A stretch of 13,968 nucleotides of DNA from the NCBI GenBank assembly GCA_027943245.1, contig JANDJZ010001033.1, positions 1-13,968 of the forward strand, in the 5' to 3' direction. Position numbers and translations under genes: made by a program. The notes under the pieces were generated by a model. That model was not told where the DNA came from and made no database searches. It was given only the letters and a program-made list of their open reading frames with translations. This DNA comes from Acanthamoeba sp. SK_2022b. Lineage: Eukaryota; Discosea; Longamoebia; Acanthamoebidae. Below are positions 6,410-12,908 of this stretch, in pieces. Each line of letters opens with the position of its first letter. Position 1 is the first letter of the stretch.

Positions 6410-6943
6410 ATGAGGAATGCGGTCAGATTCCCACTGCTGCCGCATGATGCAGACATGCCTCTGGAACAGCCGTCATCCCGCCGAAACCACTCTGGCCCTT
6501 CTCCGACCGACACAGACCTGTGGACTGCATACATCGATGCAAGCGCACTGCCCAACCCGGGTCGCATGGCCTTGGGAGCCGTCATCACGGCGCCCGACGG
6601 AACACGGCAGCTTCTGTCCCAGGTCTGCCCCGACCAAGGCTGCAACAACGAAGCCGAACTGCGGGCCTTGATGGCTGTGCTGCAGACCCTGCTAGGCCTG
6701 CAGGCTCGCCGGCTGGCCGGCTGGCCGGCTGGCCGGCTGGCCATCTTCACGGACAGCAGCGTCCTGGTAGAGCAGTTGGCGCCATCGCCCCGCCCCACCA
6801 GGCCCATCGTGCGGCTGGCCGACCTTTTCGATCAGGCCCGCGCCATGCTGGCCGAGTTCGAGCATGTGCAACTGCGCTGGATTCCTCGTCACCGCAACAC
6901 CGAGGCCGACGCGCTGGCCAGAGCGGCCCTTTTGCAGCCGTGA
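6410..6943 (+). CDS. RNase HI-fold nuclease (ribonuclease H family)
   Basis: The 177-residue protein has an RNase H fold after an apparently disordered N-terminal part (about 1-36). The four acidic catalytic positions are present: D43 in YIDASALPNPG, E83 in NNEAELRALMAVL, D115 in IFTDSSVLVEQL and D167 in HRNTEADALARAAL; H161 matches the catalytic-loop histidine. It would cleave RNA in RNA-DNA hybrids, although the short homologous family (reverse-transcriptase-like) is poorly studied. The start is uncertain: TTG 6380, ATG 6410 or ATG 6455 are all in frame and none has a good Shine-Dalgarno; ATG 6410 was taken as a compromise. Residues 101-111 (RLAGWPAGRLA) come from four perfect 8-bp repeats just before the third catalytic block. 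It converges on the TPR gene with 18 bases between stops. Confidence 0.85.
   Translation: MRNAVRFPLLPHDADMPLEQPSSRRNHSGPSPTDTDLWTAYIDASALPNPGRMALGAVITAPDGTRQLLSQVCPDQGCNNEAELRALMAVLQTLLGLQARRLAGWPAGRLAIFTDSSVLVEQLAPSPRPTRPIVRLADLFDQARAMLAEFEHVQLRWIPRHRNTEADALARAALLQP
6711..6742 (+). repeat. Four perfect tandem copies of an 8-bp unit inside the RNase H gene
   Basis: GGCTGGCC repeats exactly four times. Because the unit is not a multiple of three, gain or loss of one copy would shift the frame before the D115 and D167 catalytic residues. Three units equal 24 bases, or eight codons, so only a change of three copies would keep the frame. Confidence 0.95.
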
Positions 6944-6961
6944 CCCTGCGCTTAGCCGCAC

Positions 6962-7288
6962 TCAGGCGGACTGCTGCCTGTCCAGCCGCTTGAGGAACAC
7001 ACCAATCTCCTTGACGACCTGGGCATCTCCCTTTTCCTCAGCACAGGCCAACCCCGTGCTCCACGCTTGCCGAGCCCCCGAAGCATCGTCCAGCGCCAGC
7101 AATGCCCGGCCCAGAAGCTTCCATGCCACCGAATAGCCGGGATCGAGTTCAGTGGCGCGCTGCAGGTGCGAGTGCGCCACAGCAGGCGCATCGCCATCAA
7201 GATACGCCTTGCCCAACGTGCAGCGCATCAAAGCCGAGTCCTTGCCGGACGCCAGGAGGCCCTCGAGCCTTTGCGTCATTTCGTTCAT
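6962..7288 (-). CDS. Small tetratricopeptide-repeat protein
   Basis: The 108-residue protein is made of TPR helices: repeat 1 at about residues 20-52 (LGKAYLDGD..AHSHLQRATELDPG) and repeat 2 at about 53-86 (AWKLLGRALLALDDASGARQAWSTGL), plus a capping helix EIGVFLKRLD. The tail suits a protein-protein adaptor, and no catalytic motif is seen. ATG 7288 (MNEMTQRLEGLL) has AAAGGA seven bases upstream. A TTG start at 7309 would add MPPKDEI but lacks such a signal, so it was not chosen. It has no signal peptide and no obvious partner next door; its 5' end borders the non-coding cluster. Confidence 0.85.
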   Translation of the reverse strand: MNEMTQRLEGLLASGKDSALMRCTLGKAYLDGDAPAVAHSHLQRATELDPGYSVAWKLLGRALLALDDASGARQAWSTGLACAEEKGDAQVVKEIGVFLKRLDRQQSA

Positions 7289-7342
7289 GATTTCATCCTT
7301 TGGTGGCAATGCATGTTCTCGATCCAGCTGAAATTGCGGTCA

Positions 7343-7351
7343 TGCTACAAT
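7343..7351 (+). promoter_or_regulatory. Extended -10 promoter of candidate RNA A
   Basis: TGCTACAAT is a TGn-extended -10 element with TACAAT at 7346-7351. No good -35 lies 16-18 bases upstream, which an extended -10 can compensate for. It predicts initiation near 7358. Confidence 0.5.
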
Positions 7352-7357
7352 CTCGCG

Positions 7358-7519
7358 GTTGTCTGCGCAGACAATGCTGTATCTCACGCTGGCGCGTCGT
7401 GCACTACGACGAAAAAAACAACGGTGACAGCCGCAGAGACGTTCTGCCGTAAAACGATGGTCGCGTAAGAGCCATCGTCCACATCACCCGCAAAAAGCCC
7501 GCTTTCAAGCGGGCTTTTT
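7358..7519 (+). ncRNA. Candidate small RNA A
   Basis: About 160 bases lie between an extended -10 element and an intrinsic terminator, without a credible gene. Visible structure includes a perfect 16-bp palindrome TTGTCTGCGCAGACAA (7359-7374) at the predicted 5' end, a hairpin CGTCG/CGACG, and a hairpin with arms ACGATGG (7454-7460) and CCATCGT (7472-7478). A 17-codon basic frame (ATG 7374, MLYLTLARRALRRKKQR) lies inside but has no Shine-Dalgarno. I do not recognise it as 6S, SRP, RNase P or a riboswitch, and no gene follows the terminator, so it is not a leader. Confidence 0.5.
7492..7519 (+). terminator. Terminator of candidate RNA A
   Basis: AAAAAGCCCGCTT (7492-7504) is complementary to AAGCGGGCTTTTT (7507-7519), closed by a small loop and ending in T5. 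It is symmetric enough to work on both strands, but no minus-strand transcript reaches it from the right. Confidence 0.85.
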
Positions 7520-7577
7520 GCATTCCCACTGCCTGGCTGGTCTCACGATGGCGTGTGAAAAACAGGATTTACGACTC

Positions 7578-7591
7578 AGTTGCATGCAACT
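7578..7591 (+). promoter_or_regulatory. 14-bp perfect palindrome upstream of candidate RNA B
   Basis: AGTTGCATGCAACT is a perfect palindrome about 50-64 bases before the predicted start of RNA B, a usual place for an activator or repressor site. The binding protein is unknown. Confidence 0.4.
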
Positions 7592-7629
7592 TCACCCGAG
7601 TTAGCTCCGTCAAGCACCTTGTTTCAATT

Positions 7630-7635
7630 TACACT
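7630..7635 (+). promoter_or_regulatory. Candidate -10 box of RNA B
   Basis: TACACT predicts initiation near 7642, exactly where the 11-bp inverted repeat of RNA B begins. The -35 is weak. Confidence 0.3.
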
Positions 7636-7641
7636 TGACAA

Positions 7642-7769
7642 CCAGGAAGGACCGGAGGCGCCAGACGCCAGCGCTCTCATTTCAAACTCTTAGCATGTGT
7701 CCTTCCTGGATTGATCGCATGGAACGCTCCATTCAGCGCCCCGGCCGCCTCGCAGCCGGGGCGTTTTTT
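7642..7769 (+). ncRNA. Candidate small RNA B
   Basis: The predicted transcript of about 128 nt begins with CCAGGAAGGAC (7642-7652), which pairs perfectly with GTCCTTCCTGG (7699-7709). Inside this arm is a smaller hairpin GGCG/CGCC near 7656-7668. It ends at a strong terminator. There is no plausible gene: the only open frame runs through the terminator. It does not match SRP, 6S or tmRNA by eye. Confidence 0.5.
7737..7769 (+). terminator. Terminator of candidate RNA B
   Basis: CGCCCCGGC (7737-7745) pairs with GCCGGGGCG (7755-7763), followed by T6 at 7764-7769. It is a strong plus-strand intrinsic terminator with no upstream gene except the candidate RNA. Confidence 0.88.
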
Positions 7770-7861
7770 CTTGACGACGATCGCTCAGGCGCCCCTGGCA
7801 ACAACCGAAACGGGCACAAAGGCAAGTTTTTTCTCAATTCCAGAGAAAAGCACAGGTTTAT

Positions 7862-7891
7862 TTGAGAATGATTCTTGTTTGCGTGTATGAT
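7862..7891 (+). promoter_or_regulatory. Sigma-70 promoter covered by a Fur-box-like sequence
   Basis: TTGAGA (7862-7867) and TATGAT (7886-7891) each match their consensus at five of six positions with an 18-base spacer. Between and over them lies a Fur-box-like sequence at 7864-7882, agreeing with the 19-base consensus at 12 positions by eye and built on the 11-bp palindrome AGAATGATTCT (7865-7875). Fur with iron bound would block this promoter. Transcription would start near 7898. Confidence 0.55.
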
Positions 7892-7897
7892 TCAACC

Positions 7898-8250
7898 CAT
7901 GCCGCAGCATTCATGGTGTTGCAGCAGTTCAGTTTCATCGTGGGGCGACTCGTCAGGCCAGTTCAGCCTGCAGTCGTTTTTGCCAGCCAGCGGTATGCCG
8001 GTTAGCCAGGCTCTTTTTTTAAAGCACGATCATTTCTGGATATTCAATGCATCAGTTGCACTGAGGCAGCGTCCACAGCAGGCGCTTTTTCTTCGCCTCA
8101 ACACTGCCATCGCGCATCCATCGCGCACCGGCCTGCGACTGCACGCCAAATTTCTCTGAACTCCATCGCATCCAGGCAATGCCCTGGCTGCAGATTTCCT
8201 TCGCGCAATGCAACAGGCCCGGCCCGCGCCAAGCGCAAGCCGGGCCTTTT
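7898..8250 (+). ncRNA. Candidate iron-regulated transcript C, probably non-coding
   Basis: The transcript from the Fur-box promoter could end at the T7 run 8014-8020 (RNA of about 120 nt) or at the strong terminator 8215-8250 (about 350 nt). Before the T run, AGCCTG (7965-7970) pairs with CAGGCT (8007-8012), and GCCAGCC (7982-7988) with GGTTAGC (8000-8006, one mismatch, one G-U). An open frame to 8159 exists, but its third-position GC is low for this genome and its start (MPQHSWCCSSS from ATG 7899) has no Shine-Dalgarno. A RyhB-like iron-sparing sRNA is the favoured reading; a short unrecognised protein is the alternative. Confidence 0.4.
8215..8250 (+). terminator. Strong plus-strand terminator before the nuclease gene end
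   Basis: AGGCCCGGC (8215-8223) pairs with GCCGGGCCT (8239-8247), followed by TTTTCTATT. The T-tract is on the plus strand, so it suits transcript C. On the minus strand the tail after the stem is not T-rich, so it is only a weak terminator for the nuclease gene, which ends 12 bases away. Confidence 0.75.
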
Positions 8251-8261
8251 CTATTGCCGGA

Positions 8262-11200
8262 TCAGGAGCCGCGACGGCGCAAACGGATGGCCAGCCCGCC
8301 CATCATCAGACTCAGCAGAGCCACAGCCCATTCGCTCAGTGAAGGAATCGCCGCTGGCGTGCCGCCGCCGACCGCCGCAGCAGGCACAACCAGTGCAGAG
8401 GGATCTTCCACCCGGCCGTTGGCCACCAGATCGTCATCACCCAGGCCACCATCGCGCAGCACGAAGGAGACGACGCGCCCCTGCAGCGTTGCCGGTATCC
8501 GATACCAGTGCTGCGTGGCGTTGTCGCTTGTGCGCCCCCACTTCCAGTACTCGGCACCGCTGGGCAGATCACTGGGATAGGTCAGCTTGACAGTCACGAG
8601 CGCACCCGCATCACAGCCATCGGTATTCAGCTTCAGCAGTCCGTGGGGCACCACAGCCCCCGGACGCGGTGTGCCAGGCGCCGCCATGACCTGAGGCGGC
8701 TCGGCCAGGCGGCAGTTGATACCGCCGCCGGCGACTTCGCCCGATACCGCCATCTGGCCCGACCCGGTGACGTTAAAGCGGTTGGCCTGGTCCACAGGAC
8801 CTGCAGCAGCCGCCAGCAACGGATAGCTGGCAGTCACAGCCGCATGGACCCCATCGCTCACGCTCAGTTGCAAGCTGGCCGAACCGGCCACCGATACCAG
8901 ATAGACGGCGGAGCGAAATTGCTCCGACACCTGAGCGGGGCTGCCGCGCAACTGTATGCCCGGCTGCGCGGCATCGGCGTCCTCCAGTCCAAGCACCTGC
9001 CCGTTGCTGGCAACAATGGACAGCGTCACGACAGGGCTGTCGGCATCTGCCACCTGCACATCGGCCAGATCGGCCGCCTGGCCAACCACCACGGATTGCG
9101 CATTGGCGGGCAAGCCACTGAGCGATGGCGCCTGCCCACCGAAATTCAGACCCAGCAAAATCGGATTGTGGTCGCTGGAACGATAGGCCGTCGGCGCATA
9201 GAAGCTGGCCTGCTGGTCCAGCGACTTGAACTCGAGGTTGTAGTCCAGGACTTCAGGCTCCTCGGCATTGATGGCCCACTTGACCGCGCGCCCCACGCTC
9301 GGCTGCAGGCTGGCACTTACCAGCACATGGTCCAGCGAGCCCCACATTCCATCGAACGCATAGGACAGGCCCTGAGACACCTTGGCGTAGCCGCCATCCT
9401 CCAGCGCCTTGATGGGGTCCTCCTTCGAGTACGCATTGAAATCCCCGACCAGCACCACATGCGGGCTGGTCGTGCCTGTGGGCCGGGTTGCCAGCCAGCT
9501 GCTCAGTTGCTCGGCCGTCTTCACACGCGCGGCGTTGTTGGCGCCCTGGCCGTCAAGCGCGTCTGCATTGCCCGGGCTGCTGAGCACACTGCCCTTGGAT
9601 TTGAAGTGATTCACCACCAGCGTGAACTGCTCCGTGCTGCCGCCTACCGCAAAAGTCTGTGCAATCGGTACGCGAGCGCCGCCAACGCCTGGGTTGAAGG
9701 CGTCGTAGGTGGTGACGCTGGGTGCCGCTGCGCTGCCCACCGGCGTGACACGATCGCTGCGATAGAGGATGGCAACGGTGATCGCATCCGTGCCAGCACC
9801 CGCCACCGTACCTGAAGCCTCGCTGAAAGGCGCCTTGACCACCGCATACACGGCGCCGGCAGGCTTGTCCGCACTCGCGTTCAAGGCGTCGGCCAGATCC
9901 TGGATGGCGCTGCCCGGGCCAAAGCCGTTGTTCTGCACCTCCATCAGGCCATACACATCGGCGCCCAGCCCCAGCAGATTGGCCACGATCTTGGCGCGCT
10001 GCCTGTCCAGCTCGGCAATGCTGTTGGCACCACGAATGCCCTGCTGATTGCCCAGGGGCGTGCTGAACATCACCTGGGAAGAGCCGCTGGTGGCGCCCGT
10101 CAGGTTGAAGAAATTGAGCACGTTGGCCGAGGCAATCTTGAGCGATGCCGCCCCCACAGCCTGCTGCAACTGAGCAGCCGAGGGACGCGCCGCCCCCGAG
10201 AACTGCGGCGTCTGCGTGGGCTGTACGCGGTAGCTGGTCAGATACGGCTCGCTGGCAGCTGCATCCGAGAACTGATCGAGCACGCCGATGACACGGTCCA
10301 CGCCATCGCCGGCACGCAGCGTGTTGGAGGCCGACAAAGACTGTCCGCCGCGGCCCGGCACAGAGGCGGGATTCTGTGCGCCAGAGCGATCATCCAGAAT
10401 GATCTGGCTGCGCTGCAATGTCTGCACATAGGCGGCATAGCCCGTCACGCTGGGCGCATTGAGTTCGGTGTACTGCGCCAGCGGCGCGTCGGCAGACAGC
10501 GTGACATTGCCGTAGCGGCCCAGCGTGCGGTTGTCGCTCACCACCAGCTTGCCGCCCGCAGTGGCGGACGCGACCTCCACACGCATCCCCTCCAGACGCT
10601 CCCACCGCCCCATGTCGCTGACAGGCAGCGTGACGCGCACGGGCTCCGGCAAGGCGGCCGCGCCACGGACCACGAAGTCCGTGACGGCGCTGAGCTGGGT
10701 CTGGTTGCGAAACTCGCTCACCGAGGCGGAGACCTGCACCAGCTTGCCTACCGTGCCCTCATCCACCCCGGGATTCGCATTGCCGTAATAGACGAAGACG
10801 CCCTCCGAGGTGGCAGCATCGCCATCGGAATCCGCCTCCTCCTCCTGCACGAAGAAGCCGCTCAACCCTGGCATATAGGCCGTTACCACGGCGCTCACTG
10901 TCACCTTCTGCCCCACCAGGGGAGACTGGTCGCCGGAACCCTGGAGTGCAGAAATTCTGGTGATGGGCGGCTCGTCCCCCGTCGTGAAGCCCAGCGCCGT
11001 GCCGGTCCACACATTGCCCGAGGTATCCAACACCGGCTCGCCCACGGGAACCAGGCTGTAGGACGTATTGACCGCCAGCCGCACACCGGCGTTGAGCGTG
11101 ATGGTCGAGCCACTGAATTTCACCTTCGCCGCATCGCCAGCCTGCAGCATTGCCACCACGGTGCTGCCCTGGCGCAGTTCGAAGCTGCCGCTACCGGGTT

Positions 11201-12083
11201 TCACCGCCTCATCAAAGCTCAGCTTGATTTCGGGATTCAGCGCCACCCCGGTTGCCGCCGCAGCAGGAATGGTGGCCTGCACAGTGGGTGGCGTGGTATC
11301 GGGCAGTGCCAGGGCGATGGAGACATCGTCAACGGCCAGGCCGTGATCGTTGCCCACATCATTGAGTTCGACCCAACGCAGCCACAACGTGGCGCCTGGC
11401 GCCCAGCCCAGACCGCGCAGATCGCCGCCCACATCATTCACCCGTCCGGCCACATTGCCATCCACCGGGGCGGCAGTACCGGTAGCGATCGGCGATTTCC
11501 AATTGAAATTCGCACCGGCAGGCAGCCATTCAGGCACATCGGCAAAGGTCGCGCCCATGCCGTACTCCAGCTCCATGGGCTGCTCGGAGGTGTTGCCGCC
11601 ATTGCGCCATTGCTCGCCACTGAATCGCAGGCTGATGCCATCCACCGCGCCGCCCGTGTCATTGCGCATCGCCAGCGCAATCCAGCCGGCCACGGCACCC
11701 TGGGAGGGGCTGCCAAAGTAAGCTCCACCCGATGCCACGCCACCCAATGCACGGTCCGCATCCAGCCCCAGGCTGTAGAAGCTGCCGGCATTGGACGCGC
11801 CATTGCCTGCCGCATATGCAGTGATGCCCGCCAGGTTCCTGTTGAAGAGAAACCAGCCCGGCAGGGTGCTGTCATTGGCCCAGGCCAGCCCCGTCCCGGA
11901 CGCGGCCAGGGTGTCGAAATTCTGCGCATAGGTGCCGGTGAAAGGAACCTGCGCCCATACGCCGGCGGAGGCCGAAAGAAGCAGGCCTGCACCATACAGA
12001 CGCCAACGATGGCGCTGCAGCGGCGGACTCATCGGATTGGCCGGGTTGAATACAAACGGAATCAGCGTGCGGGCAATGGACAT
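8262..12083 (-). CDS. ExeM/NucH-type extracellular nuclease with IPTL-CTERM anchor
   Basis: The 1273-residue surface or secreted nuclease has this domain order. A signal peptide from Met18 has probable cleavage after VWA44. A jelly-roll-like region at about 48-255 is followed by a bacterial Ig-like domain at about 260-370 (DTTPPTVQATIP...FDEAVKPG). An OB-fold starts near 375 (ISALQGSGDQSPLVGQKVTV, the ExeM signature). An endonuclease/exonuclease/phosphatase domain spans about 648-980: SANVLNFF at 650, GLMEVQNN with Glu about 715, NHFKSKG at 824, GDFNAYSKED at 880, SLDHVLV, and the catalytic SDHNP at about 970. A choice-of-anchor-U-like domain (about 1095-1240, GDDDLVANG) is followed by IPTL-CTERM at 1245-1273 (IPSLSEWAVALL...RLRRRGS). 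Such enzymes degrade extracellular or biofilm DNA for phosphate and nucleotides. Met1 at 12083 and Met18 at 12032 are both possible; neither has a clear Shine-Dalgarno. Confidence 0.93.
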   Translation of the reverse strand: MSIARTLIPFVFNPANPMSPPLQRHRWRLYGAGLLLSASAGVWAQVPFTGTYAQNFDTLAASGTGLAWANDSTLPGWFLFNRNLAGITAYAAGNGASNAGSFYSLGLDADRALGGVASGGAYFGSPSQGAVAGWIALAMRNDTGGAVDGISLRFSGEQWRNGGNTSEQPMELEYGMGATFADVPEWLPAGANFNWKSPIATGTAAPVDGNVAGRVNDVGGDLRGLGWAPGATLWLRWVELNDVGNDHGLAVDDVSIALALPDTTPPTVQATIPAAAATGVALNPEIKLSFDEAVKPGSGSFELRQGSTVVAMLQAGDAAKVKFSGSTITLNAGVRLAVNTSYSLVPVGEPVLDTSGNVWTGTALGFTTGDEPPITRISALQGSGDQSPLVGQKVTVSAVVTAYMPGLSGFFVQEEEADSDGDAATSEGVFVYYGNANPGVDEGTVGKLVQVSASVSEFRNQTQLSAVTDFVVRGAAALPEPVRVTLPVSDMGRWERLEGMRVEVASATAGGKLVVSDNRTLGRYGNVTLSADAPLAQYTELNAPSVTGYAAYVQTLQRSQIILDDRSGAQNPASVPGRGGQSLSASNTLRAGDGVDRVIGVLDQFSDAAASEPYLTSYRVQPTQTPQFSGAARPSAAQLQQAVGAASLKIASANVLNFFNLTGATSGSSQVMFSTPLGNQQGIRGANSIAELDRQRAKIVANLLGLGADVYGLMEVQNNGFGPGSAIQDLADALNASADKPAGAVYAVVKAPFSEASGTVAGAGTDAITVAILYRSDRVTPVGSAAAPSVTTYDAFNPGVGGARVPIAQTFAVGGSTEQFTLVVNHFKSKGSVLSSPGNADALDGQGANNAARVKTAEQLSSWLATRPTGTTSPHVVLVGDFNAYSKEDPIKALEDGGYAKVSQGLSYAFDGMWGSLDHVLVSASLQPSVGRAVKWAINAEEPEVLDYNLEFKSLDQQASFYAPTAYRSSDHNPILLGLNFGGQAPSLSGLPANAQSVVVGQAADLADVQVADADSPVVTLSIVASNGQVLGLEDADAAQPGIQLRGSPAQVSEQFRSAVYLVSVAGSASLQLSVSDGVHAAVTASYPLLAAAAGPVDQANRFNVTGSGQMAVSGEVAGGGINCRLAEPPQVMAAPGTPRPGAVVPHGLLKLNTDGCDAGALVTVKLTYPSDLPSGAEYWKWGRTSDNATQHWYRIPATLQGRVVSFVLRDGGLGDDDLVANGRVEDPSALVVPAAAVGGGTPAAIPSLSEWAVALLSLMMGGLAIRLRRRGS

Positions 12084-12100
12084 GGATGTGCAATAAAAAA

Positions 12101-12129
12101 ATAATGCGCATCCCCCCGTGGTTGCGCAA
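12101..12129 (-). promoter_or_regulatory. Candidate promoter of the nuclease gene
   Basis: On the minus strand TTGCGC (12124-12129) and CATTAT (12101-12106) are spaced by 17 bases and give a start about 11 bases before ATG 12083. The -35 sits in the 10-bp palindrome GTTGCGCAAC (12121-12130), which could be a control site. The boxes are only three- and four-of-six matches. Confidence 0.3.
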
Positions 12130-12549
12130 CTTTCGGTTTATCGCGCATGGACATGACCAGCCTGTGACTCGGCGGATGCTCCCGCGTCCTACGCGCAGAC
12201 TGGCCGCTCACCCATCTGCCACTCCCCACACGGCATGCATCATTACACCCAGTTTCTGAATCGTTTCATTGCCGGCCCTGGGGCATTTCCTCCTCCCTCC
12301 CTCTCATTCCCCCAGGAAGCCTTCAAAAAGGCACCGGCTCTTTCTTCCCAGGCCAGCGCAAGCCGCTGGCCTTTTTCTTGGGCGCGCCTCGTCGCCACAA
12401 CCATCCTCGTCACCCGTCTTGAACGCGCCACGTCACTGGTGGCTTTTCGTGCGTCCGCACACTCCAACACTCTTTTTCTTACTCATAACTTACAAAATAT
12501 TCATTCCCGTGATATACACGCGCATCTCCCACTGAAAATCATCATCGCC
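12130..12549. other. Intergenic stretch between nuclease and H-NS 2 with an orphan terminator
   Basis: No gene is supported. The stretch contains a pyrimidine-only tract (with one A) at 12286-12313, whose other strand is G-rich, and a plus-strand terminator at 12350. The last 80 bases are AT-rich, with TTACAAAATATT near 12489-12500, and probably carry the H-NS 2 promoter. An open frame from 12235 into hns is probably fortuitous, as it lacks family similarity before 12550. Confidence 0.4.
12350..12378 (+). terminator. Orphan plus-strand terminator upstream of H-NS 2
   Basis: AGGCCAGCG (12350-12358) pairs with CGCTGGCCT (12364-12372), followed by T's to 12376. No plus-strand gene ends before it: the nearest upstream gene is on the other strand. 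It implies an unseen plus transcript, or insulation of H-NS 2 from read-through. Confidence 0.7.
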
Positions 12550-12846
12550 ATGACATCCGACTACAGGGCCCTGCTGCAACAAAAAGCCGATCTTGAGAAA
12601 AAGATCGACGCTCTGATCAAGCACGCAAGAACGGATGCGATCACTGAAGCAAAGGCCATGGTGCAGCAATATGGCCTGACGAAAGAGGATGTCTTCCCCT
12701 CCGCCAGGATCAAACCTCGCAAGATCGGACAGCGCAGCGTGGGCGAACCCAAATTCCGCAACCCCGAAACCGGCGCAACCTGGACAGGCCGCGGAAAGCC
12801 GCCCAAGTGGATAGAAGGCAAGGACCGCGCAAGCCTCGCCATCTGA
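12550..12846 (+). CDS. H-NS family nucleoid-associated protein, paralogue 2
   Basis: The 98-residue H-NS-like protein has an N-terminal coiled coil (YRALLQQKADLEKKIDALIKH, about 5-25). A basic linker follows at about 50-66, longer and more positive (SARIKPRKIGQRS) than in paralogue 1. The DNA-binding block is FRNPETGATWTGRGKPPKWI at 69-88. The open frame continues upstream to 12235, but MTSDY aligns with the start of paralogue 1, so ATG 12550 is preferred. The Shine-Dalgarno is poor. The region before it is AT-rich, as expected for a self-regulated hns gene. No terminator separates it from the 72-residue gene 62 bases downstream. The two paralogues could form mixed oligomers with different linkers. 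Confidence 0.92.
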   Translation: MTSDYRALLQQKADLEKKIDALIKHARTDAITEAKAMVQQYGLTKEDVFPSARIKPRKIGQRSVGEPKFRNPETGATWTGRGKPPKWIEGKDRASLAI

Positions 12847-12908
12847 TCGCCAGCCATATTCAGGCGCGATGCCATACCATGTGCTTCCATCACCAGGAGG
12901 AAGCACAC

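Noticed and set aside
6711..6742. Tandem 8-bp repeats as a CRISPR or mobile-element end
   Set aside because: There are no spacers and no transposase nearby; it is a simple in-gene octanucleotide tract.
7875..8159. 94-residue plus frame after the Fur-box
   Set aside because: Its ATG lies inside or before the predicted promoter, codon third positions are unusually AT-rich for this genome, and no family is visible. It stays possible only as a very small protein.
8508..9815. 435-residue plus frame opposite the nuclease gene
   Set aside because: It is the antisense shadow of a GC-rich coding sequence whose minus-strand product has clear domains.
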